A stretch of DNA of 64,000 bases, from NCBI GenBank assembly GCA_016935765.1, contig JAFGQG010000037.1:1-64000 (forward strand), given 5' to 3'. The notes under the pieces are model-generated. The model ran no database searches. It was not told the DNA's origin and saw nothing but the letters and a program-made list of their open reading frames with translations. The first letter of the stretch is position 1; each line of letters starts with the position of its first letter. Source of the stretch: a bacterium. Lineage in GTDB: Bacteria; UBP14; UBA6098; JAFGQG01. A program made the position numbers and the translations under genes. Below, in pieces: positions 1 through 8,131 of this stretch.

Positions 1-215
1 ACCCGTCATTGCGAGGAAGAAAAGACTCTTATTTCAGTCTTTTATTACGCGGCAATCTCACGCGCAATGAATCCAACAACAAATCCCTGGGATTTATTGT
101 TTCATAGCTCAATATACTTTATGCGATTGCTTCCAACCTTCGCCATGGATGTGGTTGACAGGCGGCATGACATACAAAACGACCTTCCTGTTCGTTAAGC
201 CTCTGAAATGACAGT
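1..215. repeat. Degenerate GTCATTGCGAGG-type extragenic repeat
   Basis: The segment opens with CGTCATTGCGAGG followed by GCGGCAATCTCACGCGC, and further on has GCGATTGCTTCC. This arrangement of short GC-rich words is familiar from extragenic repeats scattered through many environmental bacterial genomes. The copy is decayed, no open reading frame of interest lies in it, and its ends are approximate. Nothing else is seen between it and the promoter of the first gene. Confidence 0.35.
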
Positions 216-293
216 GATAGTTTTTTTACTGAATAAAAATGAGGCGTTGACAATTGAATAAAACATCGCTATTCATTTTTTTGCTTTTTATTA

Positions 294-322
294 TTGACAC
301 CGCGAGAATAATGTTTTAAAAT
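294..322 (+). promoter_or_regulatory. Sigma-70-type promoter for the 417 gene
   Basis: TTGACA at 294-299 and TAAAAT at 317-322 are separated by exactly 17 bases, predicting a start near 329 and a leader of about 90 bases before the ATG at 417. A second TTGACA lies upstream at 247-252 with a weaker TATTCA 17 bases on. Confidence 0.6.
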
Positions 323-416
323 GTTTATTAAGAAATAACGTTTGGTGTTATCTGTAAAAATAAACTCATAAGTAAACCGAATCGGAGTTTTTAAAATTAT
401 ATGATCAGGAGATATA

Positions 417-941
417 ATGAAGATAAGATTTGCAATTTTTATGTTAATTCTACTGGTTTCATCTTCCCTGCTTATAGCCCAGGTGAGGGAATATCCCCAT
501 GTAATGGACAACGGCGGCGGACGCATCGCCGGCGGCGGTTATAATAACCTGGCTTCAATCGGCCAGGCGGTATCGAGTACGGTTACCGGCGGCGGATACA
601 CAAACCGGGCAGGCTATATTACTGCTATATACGGCGCGACAGTGGGCATCGTTGAAGAGCCTCTCTTCGACAAAAAACCCGGCACCTTCGCTTTGGACCA
701 AAACTTCCCTAACCCTTTCAACGCCACAACCAGGATAAAATTTCAAATCCCGGAAGATACCGACGTGGAATTCGCGGTATTCAACGTTCTTGGTGAAAAG
801 ATTGTCGAGATAAAAGAGCGAAAAGCAAAGGGAGCATATAGCATAAACTTTGAAACCGACGATATGCCCACAGGTGTCTATCTCTACGTTCTCAAAGCTG
901 GTAATTACCAGGATTGCAAAAGGATGATGATACTTAAGTAA
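417..941 (+). CDS. Small secreted protein with type IX-like C-terminal sorting domain
   Basis: The 174-residue product starts with a clear Sec signal peptide (hydrophobic core about residues 4-20, ending SLLIAQ). A glycine-rich stretch (GGGRIAGGGYNN, GGGYTNRAGY) follows, and about 85 C-terminal residues form a FlgD-like/type IX sorting domain: FALDQNFPNPFNATTRI, then VFNVLGEKI and GVYLYVLKAG. The NPFN motif followed by I-F, LG-E and YxLKAG is the usual layout of this domain family, whose members are exported and anchored or released at the outer surface. The start is supported by AGGAG about six bases upstream. The middle part has no recognisable function, so it may be a short anchor-bearing surface protein or the remnant of a larger one. 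No type IX machinery genes are visible in the window. Confidence 0.75.
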   Translation: MKIRFAIFMLILLVSSSLLIAQVREYPHVMDNGGGRIAGGGYNNLASIGQAVSSTVTGGGYTNRAGYITAIYGATVGIVEEPLFDKKPGTFALDQNFPNPFNATTRIKFQIPEDTDVEFAVFNVLGEKIVEIKERKAKGAYSINFETDDMPTGVYLYVLKAGNYQDCKRMMILK

Positions 942-1264
942 TTTCTCAATTTCCTGAACGTGTACCTACTTAAGAATTCTGAATTGAGTTAAATAAAAGA
1001 TACTTAATAATTCAGGTTTTTTTACATATTTGAATCGATAGGTATATAGAATTTGGGACTTTTTGATTTTTTACTTCTTTACAAAAAATCCAATCTTTTT
1101 AAGGCATTTCTTCTGCCATTGTTTTGTCTTTGTGGATATATTTACAATAGTCCTTCAGAGAAAACTCCTTATAGATATTGCTTATATTTAATAGCATGTA
1201 TTTGTAATTATGTCAATAGTTTTTTAAGGAGCGTTAATATTAACATTCAATAAAGGAGCCGAAA
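942..1264. other. AT-rich intergenic spacer
   Basis: No gene is supported here. The longest frame (1053-1253) begins with TTG, lacks a Shine-Dalgarno and encodes a low-complexity Phe/Leu/Tyr/Cys-rich string. AAAGGAG immediately precedes the next gene. Confidence 0.5.
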
Positions 1265-3967
1265 ATGAAAGGAAAAATGAGGATTTGTCGGGTTTACTAT
1301 TTGCTGCTCCCGGTATTTGTTTTTACAGTGTTGTTCGTTAATTTCAATTTTGCAAATGCCGAAGTTCCAGGAACCATCTCTTACCAGGGCTGCTTCCAGG
1401 ATGCTTCAGGCGAACCGCTGACTGGAGTACATACCATAACGTACAACCTTTATACAGAACCAGCCGGTGGAACAGCAATCTGGACGGAGTCTCATGATGT
1501 TGAATTAGATTCTTCGGGTTTATACAGCGTTATGCTTGGGTCCATCAATCCCTTTGAATCTGCCGGGGTTGATTTTTCTCAACCTTACTATCTCGGGTTA
1601 TCAGTTGATGGCAGCGCTGAAATAGGACGGCACCAGATAAGCACATCGCCTTATGCTTTTCATGCAATCTATGCCGACAGCGTTACAATTCTGGGTGTTG
1701 TAAAAACGATAAATGAGGTGGAACCGGATTCCAGTGGGAATATTGAATTAGTCGAAGGGGCTTACATTCACATTACCGAGGTAGCTGACAGCAACAAGAT
1801 CAGGATATCCGGCGAGCGAACCAGTTATGCTCCTAATCCATTGATACTAAGAGATTCGCTTCCTGGGTTGTTGATTGTAGGTCAACCTGGTGGTGGAAAT
1901 ATTGTGGAAATTACAGCAGAGACAGGTGCCAGTCAAGGGATAAGAGTGGTAAACTCGGAAAATGCAGATGCCATAGTAGCAACTGCCTCTGGAACCGGGC
2001 GAGCTACAGGAGTAACTGGTATAACTACTGCTGGTGGCGATAGCTCTGCAGGGGTTTATGGATTAGCAAATTCTCCCAACCTTGTATATGGTGTAAAAGG
2101 AGTTGTAAACTCGGATACTCCTAATTCAGCAGGTGTTTATGGTGAGAACACGTCATTTTGTGGTGCTTTTCCCATTGGTGTTATGGGTATGGCATCTGGA
2201 GGAACTATAAGTGGTGCGATAGGAGTGTATGGAGTAACTCAAAATGGATTTAGCGGTGTAAAAGGTTATAACCCGACTTCAAGTGATATTTGTTTTGGGG
2301 TGTGGGGGGAGGCAGACCATGGAACAGGTGTTTATGGAAATACATATTCAAGTTCCTCACTTACCGGTGGTGTGTTTGGGAGAGCTGATTCAGGTCTTGC
2401 ATATGGGGTTTTAGGGGTAACGGGTTCTTCTCAGGATAGCGCTACTGCGGTTGTGGGTCAAGCTAATAATACTGAAGGAATGACAAGGGGAGTAGCGGGT
2501 TATACTTTAAGCAACTCAAGTGGGGCTATTGGAGTTTATGGGGAGAATAAGTCAACTACCGCATTTGAGCCAATAGGAATTATGGGCGTGGTTCACTCAG
2601 GAGTTATAGACTTGATTAGCAAAGGAGGAAAGGCAGTTTATGGCGAAGCGCGCGCTGGACAGTCAATAGGAGTAATGGGGAAAGCATTTACTGACGATCC
2701 CTTATCATTTGGTGTTTATGGAGAAGCAGAAAATTCTATTGGGGTTTGCGGAGTGACTTTCTCAGATAGCGAAGATGCTTCAGGTGTGAGGGGCGAAGTT
2801 GGGTCAGGTCTAGGCTCTGCTGTTTATGGTTTGAATTATTCCACTTCGGATGGGGCAAAAGCTATCTTTGGTCATGCATGCGGTTCTGGTGGGCATAAAA
2901 CAATCGGGGTTAGAGGATTATCAACCGGAAGTGAAGGCATTGGAGTTATAGGCGAAGGTTTTTATGGGATCGTTGGTGTATCAGAAATTGGAATGGGCTC
3001 AGCAGCTGTGTTTGCTGAAGGAGATATTGTGGTGGGCGAACGGGATCCATATACCTCATTCTTCGTACTGTCACCTGAAAATGCTACCTTTACTGTTTAC
3101 GATGCCTCTGGATCATCCCCCATTACTACATTTGGAGGAACAACTCAGCGCGTCGCCATTCAAAAGATCAATAGCGCTGCTACTCCAACTATCCCTGACA
3201 ATAATTTCACTGTATCTGCTGAAGCGCCTCTGGTTGTAACTACAGGAACACATAGTCTGAATATAAGCTGCCCTGAATGTTGTACCGAGCCGTGCGGGGG
3301 TGGCGGCTGCGTTTGTGAGGGAAGTATGGTAGTCGGTACTCCTACTTCTCCCGGTGAATTATCAGTCTATAATAACGCAGGGTCTTTTGGTGTTGTACTC
3401 TTTAATACAGAAGAACAATCAGGAATAAATGCTGGCGGGTTCGGAACGAACGGCGTGGTATCCCTGAAAGATGATGCCGGAGATCCCTATACTTTCCTCA
3501 GCCAGGACTTTAATAGTTTCGCCAAGGATGTTTTTGCTGAAGATAATCTATATGTTACTAATAACTTTACTGTAGGGGGAACGAAAAGTTTTGTGGTCCC
3601 TCACCCTGAGCAACCTGGAATGAATATCAAATTCTACTGCGCGGAATCACCAGAAGTCATTATCGAATATTGTAACTCAATGGAACTTGAAGATGGCTAC
3701 GGAAAGATAGAACTCCCCCATGAGTTCGTCTTGATGTCGGAGCAGGGCACATACAGGGTGATGGCAACTCCACAGAGTGATGAGGACCCTGGAAGAATCA
3801 GCGCGAAGGTAACAAAGGATAATATCGTTGAGATAAGGTCTTTCGATGGTCCGGAGAGATTGAAAGTAGCCTTCGTGGTTTACGCAACCAGGCTCGGTTA
3901 TAAAGAGCAAGCCAATGTTGTCCCTGCTTTAACCAGCAGGATGCGTGACTACATTAAAAACAATTGA
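1265..3967 (+). CDS. Array repeat protein 1 (secreted, G-V-x-G repeats, Cys knot, GYKE C-terminal domain)
   Basis: This 900-residue protein is the first intact member of the array. Residues 1-32 form a Sec signal peptide ending FANA. About 33-140 is the N-terminal domain (TISYQG, TYNLYTEPAGGTAIWTE, GLYSVMLGSI, SPYAFHA), which is common at the start of secreted bacterial repeat proteins. About 150-180 is the linker module (INEVEPDSSGNIELVEG). About 215-600 carries alternating AGVYG and YGVKG repeats at 13-14-residue spacing. RVAIQKIN...PTIPDNNF is near 630, the cysteine cluster CPECCTEPCGGGGCVC near 668-685, and the C-terminal domain runs from KSFVVPHPEQ (about 775) to LGYKEQ. The start has AAGGAG at good spacing. 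The role is unknown; a fibre- or adhesin-like surface protein is the likely class. It has GYKE where its relatives have GYKD. Confidence 0.8.
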   Translation: MKGKMRICRVYYLLLPVFVFTVLFVNFNFANAEVPGTISYQGCFQDASGEPLTGVHTITYNLYTEPAGGTAIWTESHDVELDSSGLYSVMLGSINPFESAGVDFSQPYYLGLSVDGSAEIGRHQISTSPYAFHAIYADSVTILGVVKTINEVEPDSSGNIELVEGAYIHITEVADSNKIRISGERTSYAPNPLILRDSLPGLLIVGQPGGGNIVEITAETGASQGIRVVNSENADAIVATASGTGRATGVTGITTAGGDSSAGVYGLANSPNLVYGVKGVVNSDTPNSAGVYGENTSFCGAFPIGVMGMASGGTISGAIGVYGVTQNGFSGVKGYNPTSSDICFGVWGEADHGTGVYGNTYSSSSLTGGVFGRADSGLAYGVLGVTGSSQDSATAVVGQANNTEGMTRGVAGYTLSNSSGAIGVYGENKSTTAFEPIGIMGVVHSGVIDLISKGGKAVYGEARAGQSIGVMGKAFTDDPLSFGVYGEAENSIGVCGVTFSDSEDASGVRGEVGSGLGSAVYGLNYSTSDGAKAIFGHACGSGGHKTIGVRGLSTGSEGIGVIGEGFYGIVGVSEIGMGSAAVFAEGDIVVGERDPYTSFFVLSPENATFTVYDASGSSPITTFGGTTQRVAIQKINSAATPTIPDNNFTVSAEAPLVVTTGTHSLNISCPECCTEPCGGGGCVCEGSMVVGTPTSPGELSVYNNAGSFGVVLFNTEEQSGINAGGFGTNGVVSLKDDAGDPYTFLSQDFNSFAKDVFAEDNLYVTNNFTVGGTKSFVVPHPEQPGMNIKFYCAESPEVIIEYCNSMELEDGYGKIELPHEFVLMSEQGTYRVMATPQSDEDPGRISAKVTKDNIVEIRSFDGPERLKVAFVVYATRLGYKEQANVVPALTSRMRDYIKNN

Positions 3968-3992
3968 CATAAATAATAGCTGTTTATATTTT
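3964..3992 (+). promoter_or_regulatory. Sigma-70-type promoter for the 4120 gene
   Basis: TTGACA (3964-3969) and TATTTT (3987-3992) are 17 bases apart. The -35 box overlaps the stop codon of the preceding gene, so the 4120 gene probably has its own transcript. Confidence 0.45.
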
Positions 3993-4119
3993 GTGAGAAG
4001 ATTTAGTATTCTAAAGAAATACTATTTTGACATCGAATAGGATAATTGTCAATTATATTTGTGTTCACATTTATTAAAAAAAGTAAAATTCAAAAAAATC
4101 CATTAAAGGAGGTTATCAA

Positions 4120-6348
4120 ATGACCTGTCGATCCATACTTTTTATCTTTATTTATTCTATTTCCTTCATTATTCTTCAATCGTTAATCGTTAATCATTAT
4201 TCTATTTCCTGTGCCTCCGTTCCCCGTATTATCCACTACCAGGCAGGCTTGCACGATGATTCGGGCGCGCCGTTAGCGGGTTCCCATACCATAACATCCA
4301 GTCTATACACCTGGGAAGTGGGCGGCACCCCTATCTGGACTGAAATTCACACTGTGGAAATCGATTCGTTCGGCCTGTATGAAGTAATGCTGGGTTCCTT
4401 AACATCGTTCGAGAGCGCGGATGTAGATTTTGAAGAGGGTTATTACCTGGGCATTTCGGTTGATGGTGGCGAGGAAATAGGACGGCATCAGATCGGTTCA
4501 GCGCCATACTCCTTTCACGCTGCTTATGCGGATAACATAGCAGGAATCTCTAATATTGTCAAGAGTATTAATGATGTGGAACCGGATAGCAGTGGCGATA
4601 TTAAAATTGTTGAAGGGGCTTACATAAATATCAGCGAAATTCCTGATAGTAACATTATTCGCATTTCAGCAGAGGATATTCCCAGCGTACCCAATCCTCT
4701 TGTCGTCGGCGATGTTGAACCCGGGATCGTTCAGGTCATGAATGGAACTGGAGTAGCTGCGGTTGAATTAAATGGAACCCCGGGTGTGGATTACAAATTA
4801 AAAGCAATTACCTCCGGTAGTGAAACCGCTCATGGTGTAGTTGGGATCACAGAATCAACAGGAGACAGTTCCGCTGGGATATTTGGAAAAGCCACAGTTG
4901 ATGAAAGGCTCAACTACGGTGTTAAAGGTATTACAAATTCCTATGATCCTGACGCTGCTGGAGTATATGGGGTTAATACTTCCGCTACAGCGCCCTTTCC
5001 GGTTGGGGTAATGGGACAGGTGTATAGTGAATCCAGTATCATTTTTGATGCAATGCCGAGAGGAGTATTCGGAGAAGCTAAAGGACCGCTTGGGACAGGT
5101 GTCATGGGGATATCGAGAGGCAGCGAAGAAGGATCCTACGGGGTATGGGGAATCTCTCAAAATAGGATCGGGGTCAAAGGTGAAACTTATTCAGGAGACC
5201 CTGCTTCTGCTGGTATCTTAGGTTTAGCGGACACCGGAAAAGCTGTTGGAGTGTATGGCAAAACTGCCTCGAACTCTGGCAGCGCAACAGCAATTAAAGG
5301 TGGAGCTTCAGCAGATATTGGTGAGACTATCGGTATCCATGGTATATTAAAAAGTTGCTGCGGAACCGGAGTGCTGGGTGTTGGATTCTGCGGTGTGCTT
5401 GGAGAAGCGAATGAAGAGGGCGAATTTGGTGTGATGTCATCCGGAACATTCCTGGTTGGCGGCGGTTCTCCTTTTTACACCACATTTACTGTTGAACCGG
5501 CAACTAAAAGCATCAATATCTATAATGATGGTATGTTGTTGACAAGATTCGGCACTTCGGAACGTCGCGTTGCAATTCAAAAGGTCAATAATACTGCAAC
5601 TCCCACACTTGGAGACAATAATTTTATAATTTCCGCCGAAGCTCCCCTATTGATAGCCAACGGTGATCATGGCATAACCATCAGTTGTCCAGATTGCTGC
5701 GAGGAACCCTGCGGTGGAGGGGGAAGTACTGTTTGCGATTGCGAAAGCCTAATTACCACTGGTGGAGGTGGAAGGAATGGAAAAGTCGTTATTTATAATG
5801 ATGATGGAACCGAAGCAGTCAGTATGTCTGGCAGTGTTTTATCCGAGTTCAAACTCGGTGGATTCGGTAAGCATGGCTCCCTGGAGGTCTTCGATGCATC
5901 AGGGGATTGGTTATCAAAAATGCGGGAGCTTGGCGCTGCATATTTCGTACCTATGACCATTTATAACGATTTCAATGTAACCGGGACAAAAAGTTTTATC
6001 GCGCCCCATCCCGAGCATGAAGGCATGGATATCAAATTCTACTGCGCGGAACCCCCGGAAGTGATGATCGAGTACCGCGGGTCAATAGAATTAACCGAAG
6101 GTTACGGCGAGCGGGTGCTCCCCCATGAATTCAAATTGGTGGCTTAACCTGGAACATATTCGGTTATGTGCACTCCTCAGACACTTGACATCCCCGACGG
6201 GATCGGCGCTTTGGTTAACGAAGAGGGCGCAATCAAGATCAGGGCGCGAGGCGGTGATGAAAATACGAAAGTCGCCTTCGTGGTTTACGCGACCAGGGCA
6301 GGCTATAAGGATCACCCGGTCGTTGTACCTTCGCAGGCTATGGATTGA
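4120..6348 (+). pseudogene. Array repeat protein 2, interrupted by an in-frame stop near the C-terminus
   Basis: The ORF starts with a strong AAAGGAGG and runs 675 codons with the full family layout: signal peptide (to about residue 31), YQA variant of the N-terminal domain, linker (INDVEPDSSGDIKIVEG), a shorter G-V-x-G repeat field, RVAIQKVN...IPDNNF-like segment (TLGDNNF) and CPDCCEEPCGGGGSTVCDC near residue 522-545. At 6145-6147 the expected Met-Ser-Glu after PHEFKL reads Val-Ala-stop (TAA). The same frame then continues without lesion to 6348 through the rest of the C-terminal domain (TYSVMCTPQ ... AGYKDHPVVV). One GAA-to-TAA change therefore removes the last 67 residues. It could be a young pseudogene, a truncated but exported product, or a sequencing error. 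Confidence 0.8.
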
Positions 6349-6448
6349 CGGCTCAAGAATACTTTTATATGTTGCAATCCATAAATTTCTGTATATTTTA
6401 AGTGAGAAAATTAGAGAATTATTTAACTAAATTTGCAAATTTCAGAAA

Positions 6449-7336
6449 ATGCATCTAACCAGAAAGCGAAAAAACTTAATAAAGAAGATTACCCCTCGTT
6501 TCCTAAAGAGGTTTCTTATAGACATTTACAGGATCTTTTTCGACTCTCATAACGCGGGTAATAGAGTTAAAAGCTTTTACAGTTATTTAAAATGGCATCT
6601 TTATAATAAACCTTTCAATAAGATTACTCATGCCAGTCTCATAAATGGCTATCGCATCATTATCCATCCCGATTCTGATTCTGGTGTGGCGGATATATAC
6701 TACCCTCGCGAATGGCACAACCTTACATTTATCCGTAATAACCTGCCTGAAAGAGCTTTCATTATTGATGCAGGCTGCAACATTGGTAACAGAACACTTA
6801 CTCTTGCCGATAAAATAAGCGGCGCGCTTATGATCGATGCCAATGAATTATCATTAACCAGGCTGAAGGAAAACTTTGAACTCAACAAAGTCAATCTGGA
6901 TAATTATCATATTGTCAATGCAGCTCTTGGTGATAAACCCGGCGAGGTGTTTTTTACTGATTTCGGCGGAACTTCCACCCAGAATAAAATAATCAATGAT
7001 TTTAATCCTGATCCAAATACTAAGGCAATAAAAGTTAGAATGACTACTATCGATGAGGAGATGAGAAGGACCGGTAATCCCGAGTGTCATTTTATCAAAA
7101 CCGATGTTGAAGGATACGACCTTCAAGCTCTGCGTGGAGCTGTTAATACTATAAAAAATAATCCCATTAGATTGATAATGTTCGAGAAGTGGAAAACGGT
7201 TCCAATAGAGGATTTCATTTCCTTCTTCAGTTATCTAAACTGGAGAATATTCGCCATTGATGATAAATTCAACAAGATATACTCAAGGGATATCATCGAG
7301 TATAAGCGTAATCTATTCGCTGAACCCGGTCTATAA
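6449..7336 (+). CDS. FkbM-family SAM-dependent methyltransferase
   Basis: The 295-residue protein has the two hallmarks of the FkbM family. The first is a Rossmann SAM-binding motif, FIIDAGCNIGNRT, at about residues 102-115. The second is FIKTDVEGYDLQALRGA at about 213-230, where FkbM proteins carry (I)K-D-E-G. The N-terminal 60 residues are basic and aromatic, with no signal peptide, so the enzyme should act in the cytoplasm or at the inner face of the membrane. Family members O-methylate sugars or polyketide hydroxyls. Its position between two array genes suggests, but does not show, methylation of a surface glycan. There is no good Shine-Dalgarno before the ATG and no partner glycosyltransferase nearby. 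Confidence 0.8.
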   Translation: MHLTRKRKNLIKKITPRFLKRFLIDIYRIFFDSHNAGNRVKSFYSYLKWHLYNKPFNKITHASLINGYRIIIHPDSDSGVADIYYPREWHNLTFIRNNLPERAFIIDAGCNIGNRTLTLADKISGALMIDANELSLTRLKENFELNKVNLDNYHIVNAALGDKPGEVFFTDFGGTSTQNKIINDFNPDPNTKAIKVRMTTIDEEMRRTGNPECHFIKTDVEGYDLQALRGAVNTIKNNPIRLIMFEKWKTVPIEDFISFFSYLNWRIFAIDDKFNKIYSRDIIEYKRNLFAEPGL

Positions 7337-7421
7337 TTCATTATTTACAAATTTAGGATCATATGCAAATTAGTTGCAGGTAATAGCAGTGAGTTAATTA
7401 TTGATAACCAAGTGGATGCAT

Positions 7422-7602
7422 GGATGGTTGGATGATTAATCAATTCTTCGAATTGATTTTAAAAGTTTGTTAACAGCACTGAAGGCAAACTTCTTGGATG
7501 GATGGCAAGAAAAAAAGAAAAATAAAACATCTAACCGACATTTAAAAAATGTAATGAACAATAAACATGCTAAATGAGAAATTAACAATCATCCAACCAT
7601 CC
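7422..7602. repeat. MITE-like segment bounded by 16-bp perfect inverted repeats
   Basis: GGATGGTTGGATGATT at 7422-7437 is exactly the reverse complement of AATCATCCAACCATCC at 7587-7602. The 181-base interval has no coding potential and includes two further hairpins (7438-7458, and AAGTTTG/CAAACTT). Related GGATGG words occur near 11220 and 54047. No target-site duplication is evident, so mobility is an inference. Confidence 0.45.
7438..7465. repeat. 28-bp hairpin repeat, copy 1 (AATTC-GAATT stem)
   Basis: AATCAATTC and GAATTGATT form a perfect 9-bp stem around TTC, followed by TTTTAAAAG-like sequence. A second copy with compensated stem changes lies inside a coding region at 17819-17846. 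Confidence 0.5.
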
Positions 7603-7704
7603 CTGTCTGCCGAGAAACGATGATAATTAAACACATATAGCCCAGAGTCAAAATGACCTTTAAACTTAAATCCGGAAATCCCGCCAGGCAGGCATTCACC
7701 CATG

Positions 7705-7722
7705 GAGTTTGGTGACAAACTC
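7705..7722. repeat. Short perfect hairpin
   Basis: GAGTTTG and CAAACTC form a 7-bp stem with a GTGA loop. It lies just ahead of the tandem hairpin repeats and is probably part of the same extragenic palindrome cluster. No T-run follows, so it does not look like a terminator. Confidence 0.4.
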
Positions 7723-7727
7723 TTAAA

Positions 7728-7819
7728 ATCAAGACGAAGGCTTGATTAATATCAAGACGAAGGCTTGATTAATATCAAGACGAAGGCTTGATTAATATCA
7801 AGACGAAGGCTTGATTAAT
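7728..7819. repeat. Four-copy 23-bp tandem repeat, each unit a hairpin
   Basis: Four identical 23-base units start at 7728, 7751, 7774 and 7797. Each contains ATCAAG and CTTGAT, giving a 6-bp stem around ACGAAGG. The units abut without spacers, so this is not a CRISPR array. It resembles clustered repetitive extragenic palindromes. Confidence 0.8.
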
Positions 7820-8131
7820 CATCCAGTAGAGATTGGGATAAATTTTGAACTAATTTATGCAACTAAATTGCATATGAACTTCTTATTATTTTGTGTTTGA
7901 CTTTAGTTAACAGGATAATATATTTTTTGAGTTAATACTAATTCGCATTTAAAAAAGTAAAATGAAGAAAAGAAAGACATCTATTCATCTATATCAATAC
8001 ATGGAAAATAAACGAATTAGTATTCAAACATTTTACCAGAAGCATTTTATATTTTATGTTTTTGAATGCAAACTGTTATAATATCTTAATCCCGGATATT
8101 GCAGTTGAAAGTTTAATTTATAGGTTTAATT

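Larger units (their letters stand above)
7337..8131. other. Long intergenic region filled with short inverted and tandem repeats
   Basis: About 800 bases contain no supported gene. The region holds a 16-bp inverted repeat enclosing about 180 bases, several small perfect hairpins and a four-copy 23-bp tandem repeat, each listed separately. The remainder is AT-rich without a clear promoter for the downstream permease. Confidence 0.6.

Noticed and set aside
1053-1253. 66-codon frame after the first secreted protein
   Set aside because: TTG start, no Shine-Dalgarno, no family pattern; AT-rich spacer chance frame.
7728-7819. CRISPR array
   Set aside because: The four 23-bp units are directly adjacent with no spacers and no cas genes are nearby.
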